Assembly (NCBI GenBank): GCA_964552395.1
Contig: CAZKGM010000007.1
Span: 1-64,000 of the forward strand
DNA from: JAJDNH01 sp964552395
GTDB lineage: Bacteria > Acidobacteriota > Thermoanaerobaculia > Thermoanaerobaculales > Sulfomarinibacteraceae
Length of the DNA stretch: 64,000 bases
Direction of reading: 5' to 3'
In this document: one piece after another, positions 14,848 to 25,434 of the stretch
How the letters are laid out: every line of letters starts with the position of its first letter
How positions within the stretch are numbered: the stretch's first letter is position 1
Program-made: the position numbers and the translations under genes
Notes under the pieces: generated by a model
Database searches by the model: none
The model's input: only the letters and a program-made list of their open reading frames with translations
What the model was told of the DNA's origin: nothing

Positions 14848-17179
14848 ATGCAATGCACAGCGATCGCGAGACGCTGGCTCTTTCTTTCAACCCTGGTGCT
14901 GGCAGCGACCGCGGCGTGGGCCGGGGTGCCGGGGACGGACCTGTGGGTGCCGTCGCTGGCGCGCACGCACGGCGCCCATCTCTCGCAGTGGTACGCGACG
15001 GTGTGGATCCACAACCCGGGGACGCAGACCGCCCAGGTCACGATCAGCTACCTGGTGCGGGACCAGAGCAACCCGATGCCGACGGCGCAGATGGTGACGG
15101 TGGACCCGGGGGAGACGCTGAAGCTGGGTGACGTTTTCCTGGACGTGTTCGGGCTGAACGAGGCCAAGGGCGCGCTGCGGTTCCAGAGCACGCAGAAGGT
15201 GGTGGTGTCGGCGAGGTCGTACAACCAGACAGCGGCCGGGATCGCGGACTCGCAGGGGCAGTTCCTGGCCGGGATGCCGGCGGAGCTGGCGCTGGGGGCC
15301 GGGGACAAGACGTCGATTCCGGCGATCACGCAGCCGGCGGACGGGACGTTCCGGTACAACTACGCGCTGGTGGAGACGGCCGGCGGGACGCCGCAGGTCG
15401 AGGTGAGCGTGTACGACAGCGACGGCGTCCTGCTGGCGTCGAAGATCTACACACTGTCGCCGTATGAGCCGATCCAGTTCAACCTCAACGATCTGGGGTC
15501 GGGGATCTACGTGGACGGCGGGCGGATGGACGTCGAGGTGCTGTCGGGTTTGGGCCGGGTGCTGACGTTCGGGTCGATGGTTGGCAACGGGACGGTGTCG
15601 CAAGACCCGTCGACGTTGGAGATGGAGTACGAGCTCACGCAGGGCACGGCGAACGGCGGCGACATCACGGCGGTCAACGCCGGCGAGGGCCTGTCGGGCG
15701 GTGGCACCTCGGGCGACGTGACGCTGAGCATCGCCAACGGCGGGGTGACCACGGCCAAGATCGCGGACGGTGGGGTGACGACCGCCAAGATCNNNNNNNN
15801 NNNNNNNNNNNNNNNNNNNNNNNNNNNNNNNNNNNNNNNNNNNNNNNNNNNNNNNNNNNNNNNNNNNNNNNNNNNNNNNNNNNNNNNNNNNNGCCAAGAT
15901 CGCGGACGGTGGGGTGACGACCGCCAAGATCAGCGGCTCGGGTGCCTCCAGCGGCCAGGTGCTCAAGTTCAACGGTTCGTTGGTCAATTGGGCAGCGGAC
16001 GACGCGGGAGGCTTGACCCTGCCGTACATGGGTTCGGCCAACACGACCACCTATGTTTTCGATGTCATTCAGAACGGATCCGGGAATGCAGGACAGTTCT
16101 TTACCAACAGCACAACAACAGGCTTTGGGGTCGTTGGAGGAGCCAATGGCACCTCGGGTACTGGCGGTGGTGTACTCGGCACCACTTCCTCGAGCACGGC
16201 AACAGCCTCAGGCGTGATGGGTGTCAGCGGCACGAATGATGGCGTAACGTATGGCGTCAGGGGCATCACCAACTCCGTCACATCAAATACGGCCGGTGTC
16301 TACGGTCTTGCTAACCCGAGTAGCGGAACAACGTATGGAGTGATCGGCCACAGCAACAGTGTTGGCGGCATCGGTGTCCGCGGTGAAGCTCTGTACACCG
16401 GTGTCCAGGGGGTGGCCACCAGCACCAGCGGCACGACCTACGGCGTATGGGGCTGGGCCACCTCCGCGGACGGAACCGGCGTGTACGGGTACAACTACTC
16501 CGCCGGCTCGGGCGCCAACGGAATGAAAGGAGTGACTCTCGGCGACAGCGGCTGGGCCTCGGGCGTGTACGGTGAGGCGGGCAAGTCCGGCGCTATCGGC
16601 GTGACCGGCTGGAACACCGGCAGCGGGCCCGGGGTGTACGCCTGGAGCGACCAGGGCAACGCCCTCATCGTCAAGGGCACGGGAATCGGCAACCTGGCGG
16701 AGATCTATGATCACGCGGTCGGCCTGCGGTGGAAGGTCACGCACGACGGCCAGGTCTACGCCGACGGGTCGTTCCACTCTGGAGGGGCCGATTTCGCCGA
16801 GATGTACCCGGCGCACGGCGAGATGGCGCCCGGGACCGTGGTCGGGATCGGCGAGGATGGCCGGTTGGAGCCCGCAACGTCGATGCGCGCCAGCGCGGTC
16901 ATCGGGGTCGTCTCCGACAAGCCCTCTATCGTCGGCGGCTCAGCGATCGAGGCCGAGGGCAACGCAGGCAAGGTGGCGGTAGCGATCCTGGGGATTGTCG
17001 AGGTCAAGGCCTCGGCAGCCTCGGGACCGATCCGGCCCGGCGACCTGCTGACGGCCGGCTCAGAGCCGGGCGTGGCGGTCAGGGCGGTGTGGGCGTACCC
17101 GGGAACCATCATCGGCAAGGCGCTGGAGGCCCTGCCGTCGGGCGCGGGCTCGATCCGCATGCTGGTCACGTTGCGGTAG
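14848..17179 (+). CDS. Large exported repeat protein (interrupted by assembly gap)
   Basis: The ATG at 14848 has ACGGAGG upstream and a signal peptide (RRWLFLSTLVLAATAAWA). The first domain (about 27-265: LWVPSLARTHGAHLSQWYATVWIHNPG) looks like a surface beta-domain. It is followed by 10-residue repeats (xDGGVTTAKI) and a Gly/Thr/Val-rich beta-helix-like stretch (YGVxGxxxS). The C-terminal domain (HSGGADFAEMYP to SIRMLVTLR) is common in bacterial cell-surface and fibre-like proteins. The gap at 15793-15892 falls in the repeats. Removing it plus one 39-bp copy restores one frame of 730 residues. Real repeat number may differ by multiples of 30 bp. Confidence 0.75.
15793..15892. other. Assembly gap of 100 N
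   Basis: The 39 bp before the gap (15754-15792) are repeated exactly after it (15893-15931). The region is a 30-bp tandem repeat, so collapse or expansion of repeat units is likely. Confidence 0.95.
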
Positions 17180-17359
17180 CGATCTGCTGCGCGGATCGCT
17201 GGTTGACGTTCAGCTGGTGAACGATCAAGATGGGACCAGCGGGCGGGGAATGTTCAAGATACTGTCTCAATTGCTGTTGGCTGGTCAGCGCCGTTCCTTT
17301 GGCGTGGCAGGGAGGGGCGGAATGTACGGCGAAACTACCCTGCCGTCCGGCTTCCGGCG

Positions 17360-20107
17360 ATGACTCCCGAGTCGCGGAATCGCTCGACCGTAGGGCTGGA
17401 TCCCGGCCAGCTGGAGCGGCTCGCGGCACCCAGACTGCCCGACCGCTGGGAGGTCATCCGGCGGCTCGGCAGCGGCGGACAGGCGGTCGTCTGGCTGGCT
17501 CGTGACCTGTTGCTTGGCGAGGTGGTAGCACTCAAGGTGTTTCCCCGCGAGCTGCCGGCGGACTCCCTGCGTCGGCTGCGGCGCGAGGTCACCATCGGCC
17601 GGGAGCTCCGTCACCCGAACCTGGTCAGGGTGTACGAGCTGGTGGAGACGCCGTCGGGGCCGGCGCTGGCGATGGGTTATTGCGAGGGCGGGAGCCTGAT
17701 CAGCCGCCTTGGTGACGGGGGGCTGCAGATTCCCCAGGTCATTGCAGTGGCGGAAAGCCTGCTCGAGGCGTTGAGCTGCCTCCACGCCGAGAGGGTCGTC
17801 CACCGGGACGTCAAGCCGTCCAACGTATTGCTGGGTTCGGAGGGTCAGGTCCTGCTCGGCGACCTGGGTCTGGCCCGCGAGCTCGAGCCGGGGCCGGACG
17901 CGACCCGCACGCGGGGCTCGGTAGGCACGCCGCGCTACATGAGCCCGGAGCAGCTTCGGGGCGCCGAGGTTGGATTCGCGTCGGACCTGTACTCGCTCGG
18001 GGCCACCCTCTACCAGCTGCTTACCGGCGAGCCGCCGTTCGTCGGCGAGACCGACTTCGACGTCGCCGACGCCCACCTTCACAAGCAGCCGGAGGATCCG
18101 AGACAGGTGCGACAGGAGACCCCGCGATGGCTCGCCAGGTTCGTGCTGCGGCTGCTCGAGAAATCGCCCGGCGACCGTTGGCCGGATGCGGCCGCTGCCT
18201 TGCACGCCTTCCGCCGGCGCAGGTTCTCCCTGTCACCGGCAAGGAGACGCCGGTGGGTGCAGCGAGCAGCCGTGGTGATGGTCGTGGCGGCAGGCATCGG
18301 CCTCGCGTTCTCAGTCGTGCGGGAGCGGGTTGAGCGTCCAGCGGCGGCGGTTTCGGTGGTCGCGGACGGCAACGTTGTACGTGCCCTCGACGGGCAAGGT
18401 CGGGTGGTTTGGCAGCACACGATGGGGACGACGGTCCGGCAGGTCGAACAGGCGGATCTGGATGGGGATGGGCGCAAGGAGGTCATCGTCGGCACGGCGG
18501 TCGCCAACGACAACACCGCGCGCTCGGAAGACTCGCCCCCAGCGGAGGCAGCCGTCTTCGACGCCCGCGGGAAGCTGCTCAGCCTGCTGCACCCGGAGAA
18601 GGTCGTTGCGGCCGGTCCTGGCTCCCAGCTGCCGCCGCCGTTGCTGCTGCCACAGTTGGTACTGCTGGATCTCGACGGCGACGGGCGCCGGGAGCTGTTC
18701 CTCAACTGCCACCACCGCGTGATGGGGAATGCCTACCTGTTCCTGTATGACCCCGGCCAGCGCCAGTGGCGGCTCGTTCTGAATCATACCCAGGGCTGGA
18801 TCTTCGACCTGACGCCGGTGCCCGGCGCGGTACCGCCGAGGCTGCGCCTCTACGCGGTCAACGCAACCCTCGGGGAGCTGCCGGTGATCGGTCAGCTGAT
18901 GATCCAGGCGCCGGTGCCGGGCGCCGATCAGGGAGCCGGGAGCGGGATCGCGGGCCTGCAGGCCAGCGGTGGGGCAACGCTCGAGTGGTACACGCCGCTG
19001 CCGCAGACATCGCCGGGCCCGCTCGATGCCGAGCCGCCGTTCGTGTGCGACGCTGCCGGGTTCTCGCCGTACTCGTTCCGGGGCCACGTGGGCGGTATCG
19101 ACCGCTGGGGCAACCCGGTTCCGGGACCGAACGCGGGCCGCGACCTGGCCGCCGCCAGGCTCGCCATCCTGCGCGACCTGAGTAGCTGGAACCCGATGCG
19201 CTTCGCGGACAGCGCCAACCGCCTGCTGGCCCGCCGGCAGGAGCTCGAGGCGCGCTACCCCGACCTTCTCCGCGAGGCGCCCTACCGTGAGGTCATCGCG
19301 CTGTACACCGCGCGCATGCTGGGTGCCAGCGGCGCGCCGCGGCGCGCGGTCGAGCTGCTGCGCCCCGAGTACCGCAAGACAGGGGACGACTCCGTCGGGC
19401 TGGCACTGGCCCAGTTGCAGGCGGTGACCGGCGACTACACCGCGGCACTCAACAACCTGGTCAAAGTGACCGAGCACTCCGTCTCGTCGGCCGGCTGGTA
19501 CGGGGCCAACGTGCTCTCCTTCCGGATCGCGATGGAACTGGGCGATGACGCGCTGCTCGAGCGGCTGCTGCCGGCGAGCAGATCGTTCGTGGCGCGCCCC
19601 GAGCTGCTCGACGTGGTGCGCGCCGAGGCGCGCCTGTGGTGGGACCGCTGCCGGCCCAGCGATGGAAAGACGCGATCCTACGACCTGACGCCGGAGGGCG
19701 AGGCCGTCGGCCTACTCGCGCGGTGGCGGCTGGGAACCCTCGGCCCCGACGCGGTCCCGGAGGCCGAGGCCGCCCTCAAGCGCAACCCGGATGCAGCCTG
19801 GGAGGGCCTGGTGGCGCTGGCGATGGCCCGGGAGCAGGCGGGAGACCATGCAGGTGCCTTCGACGACCTGGAGAAAGCGCGCTCGTACGTCGATGCCGAT
19901 CGCGGCCTGACGCTCCGGTCCGTCCGGGGCGAGCGCCTGGTAGGGGCCTGCCGTGCTCGCGTGCTGGCCGACTCGGGCCGGCTCGCGGACGCGGCGGCAC
20001 TGGCGCGCCGGGTCGTCAAGGAGGCGCCGTCCTACACGCTGCCGGCAATCGTCGCCCGCGAGGTGCTGGCCAAGACCGGACAGCCAACGAACGCACTGCC
20101 GCGATGA
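17360..20107 (+). CDS. Transmembrane Ser/Thr protein kinase with FG-GAP-like and TPR-like extracytoplasmic part
   Basis: The product is 915 residues. The kinase domain (about 28-285) has the Gly loop LGSGGQAVVW, Lys59 (VALKVF), HRDVKPSN with Asp150, DLG at 168-170 in place of DFG, and the GTPRYMSPEQ activation segment. A single membrane helix lies at about 300-320. The outer part has two DxDxDG repeats (QADLDGDGRKEV, LLDLDGDGRREL) typical of FG-GAP/VCBS calcium-binding blades. A helical repeat tail (about 610-915) follows. The layout suggests a receptor kinase that senses an envelope ligand. It is a single gene, without a visible phosphatase partner. Confidence 0.9.
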   Translation: MTPESRNRSTVGLDPGQLERLAAPRLPDRWEVIRRLGSGGQAVVWLARDLLLGEVVALKVFPRELPADSLRRLRREVTIGRELRHPNLVRVYELVETPSGPALAMGYCEGGSLISRLGDGGLQIPQVIAVAESLLEALSCLHAERVVHRDVKPSNVLLGSEGQVLLGDLGLARELEPGPDATRTRGSVGTPRYMSPEQLRGAEVGFASDLYSLGATLYQLLTGEPPFVGETDFDVADAHLHKQPEDPRQVRQETPRWLARFVLRLLEKSPGDRWPDAAAALHAFRRRRFSLSPARRRRWVQRAAVVMVVAAGIGLAFSVVRERVERPAAAVSVVADGNVVRALDGQGRVVWQHTMGTTVRQVEQADLDGDGRKEVIVGTAVANDNTARSEDSPPAEAAVFDARGKLLSLLHPEKVVAAGPGSQLPPPLLLPQLVLLDLDGDGRRELFLNCHHRVMGNAYLFLYDPGQRQWRLVLNHTQGWIFDLTPVPGAVPPRLRLYAVNATLGELPVIGQLMIQAPVPGADQGAGSGIAGLQASGGATLEWYTPLPQTSPGPLDAEPPFVCDAAGFSPYSFRGHVGGIDRWGNPVPGPNAGRDLAAARLAILRDLSSWNPMRFADSANRLLARRQELEARYPDLLREAPYREVIALYTARMLGASGAPRRAVELLRPEYRKTGDDSVGLALAQLQAVTGDYTAALNNLVKVTEHSVSSAGWYGANVLSFRIAMELGDDALLERLLPASRSFVARPELLDVVRAEARLWWDRCRPSDGKTRSYDLTPEGEAVGLLARWRLGTLGPDAVPEAEAALKRNPDAAWEGLVALAMAREQAGDHAGAFDDLEKARSYVDADRGLTLRSVRGERLVGACRARVLADSGRLADAAALARRVVKEAPSYTLPAIVAREVLAKTGQPTNALPR

Positions 20108-20149
20108 GAAGAAGTGGCGTCGAGGAGCCCGGCCCGGCCGAGGGCGCCG

Positions 20150-21505
20150 CTACTCCACACCCAGCCCGGTCTCGACAACCTCTCCGTCGCGGTTCCACCG
20201 CAGGTGGAGATCGCCGTCGTCGCCGGGGTGGAAGACGAACAGGTTGCGGTTCGGCTCGCGCGACAGGGTGACGTCGATCTGGGTCGTGTGGTCCTGGCGG
20301 ATCAGGCCGCCGGGGAGCTCACGCGGGCCACCGGCCGAGACGCGTACCGGGTCGGGCTGGTAGCTGAAGAGCCGCGAGCCCGAGCTGGACCGGAAGTCGA
20401 TGAACAGGGGAGCACCGGTCTCCAGGCGGCGCATCTCGATGAAGGCGGTGAAGTGGCTCGGGGTCTCCTCGTTCTTGTGGGTGTGGCACACCGCCTTCGA
20501 GGGGACCTCCCGGCCCTGCGCGTCGAGCAGGCCGAGCTTGAAGACGTAGTCGGCTATCGGAGCGCCGGTGTCGTCGCGGAAGCGGAAGTCGAGCTGGGCG
20601 AAGCCGGGGCGCTTGTCGCGCGTGGCAGCGGTCACCGCGGCCAGCTCATCGGCAACGGCAGCGTAGCCGGCGGCGTCGGTCACTCCCAGGCAGCGCAGGA
20701 TGAGCCGCAGGGGCAGGTGGCGGGACGGGTCGGAGCGGCGCTTTATGGAGTTCATGATGCCGCGGTCGGCGCCGGAGTGGACGTAGTCGGCCAGCGCCGC
20801 GAAGGGCACGCCGTCGATGCCACCGACGCGGCGTAGGCTCCTGTCGCGGACGTCGAGCTCGTAGCGAGCGAAGTTGAGGTTGCCGGCGGCGCAGCGCACC
20901 ACCATGTCCGAGCCCGGCTCGAAGGCGGCGGGAAAGACCGCGGCGGCGATCCGCTCGGCGAGGGCCGTCTGCACCCGGTCGCCGATGAGGCAAAAGGGGC
21001 GGACCCCCTTGCCGCGCCAGGCGCCCTCGTCGAGCCACTCGGTGGCGAGCTGCCAGGAGAAGGCGCTGCCCAGCTCGAGGCCGTTGAGAATCTGCGCGCC
21101 GGTGGCGCCGAGGTAGCGCGCCTGGGCGAGCATCGAGCGGCCGTGATGGGCGAGCCGAGAGCCGAAGTGGGGGCCGGCGAGGAAGACGACGTTCTGCAAC
21201 GGCCGGTTGCTGGCGCAGGACCCGGTGTAGTGGTGGGCAATCCAGTGGCGGACGACAAGGGCGCCGGTGGAGTGCGTGATGACGTGGAACGGCCGCGACC
21301 AGTCGTCCTCCAGCTTCTCGGTCAGGGCGAGGTGCATGGCGCGGGCGATGTCGCCGATTCCCACCCGGTCCTCGAGGGAGACGTAGCGGCCGAGGGAAAC
21401 CTCCTCGAGCTGATAGCCGTGGCGGGCGAGCTGCAAGTGCAGCGCCTGGTAGGTCGTGGTCTCTTGAACCGACCAGCCGTGAACCAGAAACACCTTCTGC
21501 GCCAT
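20150..21505 (-). CDS. Alpha/beta hydrolase (lipase/phospholipase-like)
   Basis: The product is 451 residues from the ATG at 21505, with GGGAGGGGAAC upstream. The N-terminal VFLVHGWSVQETTTYQAL gives the oxyanion strand, and HVITHSTGALVVRHWI provides the nucleophile serine in a THSTGA elbow. The C-terminal 130 residues look like a beta-sandwich (LDFRFRDDTGAPIADYVFKL) and may bind lipid or substrate. No signal peptide is seen, so it is cytosolic or peripherally attached. It is convergent with the kinase gene, 42 bp apart. The substrate is unknown. Confidence 0.8.
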   Translation of the reverse strand: MAQKVFLVHGWSVQETTTYQALHLQLARHGYQLEEVSLGRYVSLEDRVGIGDIARAMHLALTEKLEDDWSRPFHVITHSTGALVVRHWIAHHYTGSCASNRPLQNVVFLAGPHFGSRLAHHGRSMLAQARYLGATGAQILNGLELGSAFSWQLATEWLDEGAWRGKGVRPFCLIGDRVQTALAERIAAAVFPAAFEPGSDMVVRCAAGNLNFARYELDVRDRSLRRVGGIDGVPFAALADYVHSGADRGIMNSIKRRSDPSRHLPLRLILRCLGVTDAAGYAAVADELAAVTAATRDKRPGFAQLDFRFRDDTGAPIADYVFKLGLLDAQGREVPSKAVCHTHKNEETPSHFTAFIEMRRLETGAPLFIDFRSSSGSRLFSYQPDPVRVSAGGPRELPGGLIRQDHTTQIDVTLSREPNRNLFVFHPGDDGDLHLRWNRDGEVVETGLGVE

Positions 21506-21848
21506 GTTCCCCTCCCGGCGCGGCAATCAACATTGATCGCTGAAGCGGCCTGCTGTCCGCGCCTCGCCTTACGAGTTCTCGAACCGAGCAGTTCCGACCA
21601 AGAGAGTGATCTCCACCGTTCTATGAGAGAGGACCGTGCCCTGTCAAGGCAGGGAAGCTGGGCCGGTTCCGCCGCGCTTCAACGCCGCAGAGGCTCGTCG
21701 AGTTGATCTTTGGGGGCGGGGCTAGCTACCATCATCTCCGATGATCCACCACAGAAGAAGCAGAAAGACGGGGTCACGGTCCGGCATCGTGATCCGGAGC
21801 GTTTTCAACCGGGTTGCAAGGTCGATGTGCCAGGAAAGGACGGCGGTC
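21506..21848. promoter_or_regulatory. Divergent intergenic region
   Basis: This 343-bp stretch separates two divergent genes and must hold both promoters. I see no clear consensus promoter, hairpin or small gene in it. Confidence 0.4.
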
Positions 21849-23678
21849 ATGAACGTGCGGCTGAAGGTTGTGATGCTGGTTTTCGTGCTGGCGCTTGCGC
21901 CCTGCGCGACCGCGAGGGTCAGGGATCAGGAGGCCGCAGCGCCGCCGCCGAGCGCGGCAGTGCAGGTGAAGATGCCGGCGGCCCAGGCGCCCGCGGCCGA
22001 CGACCTGCTGGTTTACCTTCGTTTGCGCTCTCCGCAGGAGGTCGTGAACCAGCTGGGCGGATGGGCCGGGATATTCAAGCCGGGGATGAACGCCCAGGCA
22101 CTGAGCGAGCAGCTCAAGGTGATGGGCCTGGACCTGGCAGAGCTTCGCTCCGGAGGCAACGCGGCCTGGTTCATGTGGATGAAGTCGCCGTCGGGTCAGG
22201 ATCAGCAGCAGCCCGTGGCGGGCCGCCCGTCTGTCCGCTGGGCGCTACTGCTCCCCGCACCGCCCGACAGCCAGCTCGCCAAGACGATCGCCGCGAAGAA
22301 GCCGGACCTCGCGGAGGCTGCGCTCGCGGGCGATCTGCTGGTGGCGAAGGACCAAGCGTCCATGGCGCTGGCACAGAAGAGTGGCGACGAGCTCGCGAAG
22401 CTCGCCAAAGCGCCCCTCGCCGAGGACGCACAGGTCTACGTCAACGTCGAGGGGCTCATGAAGGCATTCGGCCCCATGCTGCACGGCTGGGCCGCCATGT
22501 TCGGCGCAATGGTCGGGCAAAAGCAGGCGCCCGGTCAGAGCGCGGATCAGCAGGCCCAGATGCAGCGGCTGATCAAGGCGGAGCTCGACGCCGTACTCGG
22601 AGCTCTCGATCAGGTGTCCCGGGTCACGCGGCTAGACGACATAGAGGCGAACCATCTGGAGCTCTCCGCGGTCGTGCAGGCAAAACCGGGCTCGAAGCTG
22701 GCCGCGTTGATGGCGGGTGGTCCCGGAGCCGCCCCCGAGCTCTCCGGCTACCTCGCGCGGGGCTACGTCATCGGGGCACAGCTGTCGGTTCCTAACATGG
22801 CCGGACTGATCCCGGTCTACCAGGGCCTGATCTCTCGGATGTGCCCGCCCGATCAGCCGGAGGGCCTGCAGCAGGTGCTCAAGGCATTGGACGGCTGGAA
22901 GCAGATCAAGTCGCTCGACTACGCCTTTGGCATGTACCGTGGAGAGAAGGGGAAGATGACGTTCGACGGGGTGATGCAAACCTCGAGCGACGAGCAGGCC
23001 GAGACGCTGATGCGGCTGATGCGGGAGAGCCCGAAGATCATGGAGTCGGGCGCAATGGGAGCGGTCGCGATGGGGGTCAAGTACCACGTCCAGGTGCACC
23101 AGGGAGCTCGCCGGTTGGGAGGCCATCCCGTCGACCGGTACGAGATGTCGATCCAGCTGCCGGACGACTTCCCCGCTCAGCAGCGGCAGGTCATGGAGAT
23201 GATGTACGGAAGCAAGGTGACCTTCGAGATGGTCGGGGTAGGCCGCTCGGTCCTGGTCTCCCTCAACGAGCCTGTCGATGCGCTCTACCGGCGGTTCGAG
23301 AGCGGCCGGCCGGGTGCGGGGCTCGCGGCGATCAAGGAGTTCGGACCGGGAGCGGCGCTTTACGCGGACGTCGACGTGGCCGGCTACGTCGAGATGGTCG
23401 GCACGTTGATGAGCGCCGCTGGCAAGGACGCTCCCCAGCTACCGAAAATTGCCGGCCCGCCGCTGACCATCGCCGGGTACCACCAGGACGGCACGGGCTG
23501 GTACCGCCTACGGGTGTCGCGGCAGCTGGTAGCGAGCGTCGTCCAGGAGCTCCAGAAGATCAAGCAGCAAAAGGAGCAGCAGAAAGCGCAGCAGCAGAAT
23601 CAGCAAGGGGAGGACGGCGGCGAGCAGCAGGCCAAGCCCGCGGGCGCAGGGTCGGCTACAACGCCGGTGGCGCGATGA
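21849..23678 (+). CDS. Large exported protein of unknown function
   Basis: The product is 609 residues. The signal peptide is VVMLVFVLALAPCATA. The mature protein alternates helical and beta segments with repeated LxxLMxxxP patterns. A motif such as DDLLVYLRLRSPQEVVNQLG opens it, which recalls DUF3352-like or surface lipoprotein-like proteins of planctomycete/acidobacterial genomes; I cannot assign a family firmly. The C-terminal 50 residues are Gln/Lys-rich and low in complexity. The ATG at 21849 follows AAAGGACGG. The GNAT gene follows after 29 bp and may be co-transcribed. Confidence 0.65.
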   Translation: MNVRLKVVMLVFVLALAPCATARVRDQEAAAPPPSAAVQVKMPAAQAPAADDLLVYLRLRSPQEVVNQLGGWAGIFKPGMNAQALSEQLKVMGLDLAELRSGGNAAWFMWMKSPSGQDQQQPVAGRPSVRWALLLPAPPDSQLAKTIAAKKPDLAEAALAGDLLVAKDQASMALAQKSGDELAKLAKAPLAEDAQVYVNVEGLMKAFGPMLHGWAAMFGAMVGQKQAPGQSADQQAQMQRLIKAELDAVLGALDQVSRVTRLDDIEANHLELSAVVQAKPGSKLAALMAGGPGAAPELSGYLARGYVIGAQLSVPNMAGLIPVYQGLISRMCPPDQPEGLQQVLKALDGWKQIKSLDYAFGMYRGEKGKMTFDGVMQTSSDEQAETLMRLMRESPKIMESGAMGAVAMGVKYHVQVHQGARRLGGHPVDRYEMSIQLPDDFPAQQRQVMEMMYGSKVTFEMVGVGRSVLVSLNEPVDALYRRFESGRPGAGLAAIKEFGPGAALYADVDVAGYVEMVGTLMSAAGKDAPQLPKIAGPPLTIAGYHQDGTGWYRLRVSRQLVASVVQELQKIKQQKEQQKAQQQNQQGEDGGEQQAKPAGAGSATTPVAR

Positions 23679-23707
23679 GCTCTTACTGTCCTTGAGCACG
23701 ACAGGAC

Positions 23708-24639
23708 ATGAAAGCGTGGCATGACATGACCGACAGCTTCATCGCCGAGCCCCGCCGGCTGGCCGAGGCGATCCGTGCGGCCTGCCTGGAGGCCGCCGCC
23801 GATGCCTACGAGGATGCGGGGCTCCAGGGCCTGTGCGCCGAAGGCCGCTGGGAGCGTGCCCTGGACGGGATCCGCGAGCTCGATCTTGCGGCCTTGGCGC
23901 CGACAGAGGCTGCAGCGGAGCTTCCGGAGCTTATCAGCGAGCGCCTCGTACTGTGCGTGCCCGCCGCGGCCGACGCCGAACGCTGCGCCCGCTACGCCGC
24001 CGACAACCGCTCCCATCTGGCGCCCTGGGAGCCGGAGCGGAACGACGCCTACTACACCGTCGAGCACTGGCGCGCCGAGGTCGACCGTCTGACCGGGGCT
24101 GTCTGCGCCGGGACGGGCCTCTCGTTCATTCTCCTCGACCGCGCCAACCCCCGCGGTCCGGTGCTCGGCCGCGTCACGCTCAGCAACATCGTGCGCGGGC
24201 CCTTTCAGGCGGCCAACCTCGGCTACTCTCTCGACCACCTTGCCGAGGGCCGGGGCCTCATGCACGAGGCCCTCGCGGCCCTCCTCGACCACGCCTTCGG
24301 TACCCTCGGCCTGCACCGCGTGATGGCCAACTACATGCCGCGAAACCGGCGCTCGGCCCGCCTCCTGAGCCGGCTCGGGTTCGTCGAGGAGGGTCTCGCC
24401 CGCAGCTATCTGGAGATCGCCGGCCGCTGGGAGGACCACGTTCTGACGTCGCTCACCAGCGAGGCATGGCAGGANNNNNNNNNNNNNNNNNNNNNNNNNN
24501 NNNNNNNNNNNNNNNNNNNNNNNNNNNNNNNNNNNNNNNNNNNNNNNNNNNNNNNNNNNNNNNNNNNNNNNNNNCCGGCCGCTGGGAGGACCACGTTCTG
24601 ACGTCGCTCACCAGCGAGGCATGGCAGGATACCGGTTAG
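23708..24639 (+). CDS. GNAT N-acetyltransferase, RimJ/RimL type (interrupted by assembly gap)
   Basis: The acetyltransferase domain (about residues 75-250) contains SERLVLCVPAAADAERCARYAADNRSHLAPW, the acetyl-CoA loop region SLDHLAEGRGLMHEAL, and HRVMANYMPRNRRSARLLSRLGFVEEG, all typical of ribosomal-protein or aminoglycoside-type N-acetyltransferases. An extra 70-residue N-terminal helical segment precedes it. The gap at 24475-24574 falls nine residues before the end of the restored frame. Removing it and one 55-bp copy gives 258 residues ending AWQDTG. The first ATG (23708) has GACAGGA upstream; MTDSF at 23726 is an alternative. Confidence 0.8.
24475..24574. other. Assembly gap of 100 N
   Basis: The 55 bp before it (24420-24474) recur exactly after it (24575-24629). 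Collapsing them restores the GNAT frame. Confidence 0.97.
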
Positions 24640-24884
24640 TGGAACCACCGCCGCAGCGTGCTGGCTACGCCTGCAGGTGGGCGCTCTTGTCGGTGGCGGA
24701 GTGGATCAGTGTCGCCCGGCCACGAGCCTGGCGGTTGCCAGCGACGGATCGAGCAGCTCCAGTTTGCGACCCGTGGTCAGCAGCCGCGTCGCCAGGGAGC
24801 CCGGCCGAGGGGTGATGACAACCCGCTGGGTCCACCAGGCCGGTTCGAAGTGACCGCGTCCGACCGGCCCCGACGGAGGCGATG

Positions 24885-25232
24885 TCAGCCCACGGCGGCG
24901 TCGAGCCGTGCCGCGGCTGCCAGCAGGCTGGCAAGTGTTGGCTCGTCGAGCGGCTCGCCCGGAACCACCCTGACGTGCCGCATCGCCTTGCCCCCGCCCT
25001 CCAGGCCGAAGCCCTGGCCGACAAGATCAGCGCCGCGGAAGAGCTGCAGGTTGACATGGTCCGATTGCGGCATGATCGTGCACACGATCGATCGTCCGAC
25101 GTACGCCAGCGCGCCCCAGCGAACCGTCTCCTCGAGCTCCGGCGCCGCCGCCCGCACTATGGAGCGCAGGCGTTCGACCGTGTCCCGGAGCTCGGGACGA
25201 ATGTCCGCGATCACCTCGTCGGGCGTTGCCAT
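24885..25232 (-). CDS. DUF1801 family protein
   Basis: The product is 115 residues from an ATG preceded by GGAGGAGAAC. The sequence TPDEVIADIRPELRDTVERLRSIV, followed by WGALAYVGRSIVCTIMPQSDHVNLQLFRGADL, is the DUF1801 (YdhG/YjbR-like) fold, a small cytosolic domain of unknown biochemical role. The C-terminal tail GKAMRHVRVV fits the family's last strand. It stands alone. The 245 bp between it and the GNAT gene hold a minus-strand frame ending at 24706 with protein-like composition (TPRPGSLATRLLTTGRKLEL) but no start, possibly a relic. Confidence 0.8.
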   Translation of the reverse strand: MATPDEVIADIRPELRDTVERLRSIVRAAAPELEETVRWGALAYVGRSIVCTIMPQSDHVNLQLFRGADLVGQGFGLEGGGKAMRHVRVVPGEPLDEPTLASLLAAAARLDAAVG

Positions 25233-25434
25233 GTTCTCCTCCATGAGTGGCTTGATCCTATCATGGTGGGTCTGAGTCGCATGCTCACGGCGAGTCGGGC
25301 CTCGGCGGCCGCTGCACTCGCCTGCCGCGCCGGTGGGTCCGCTGACAGTGGGCAGGGAGGGTGCGCCTGACACTGTTTCCGACGGCCCCAACCGGCCGGA
25401 CGGCAGCCGGAATGCCGGGACGCCACGAGAGGTT

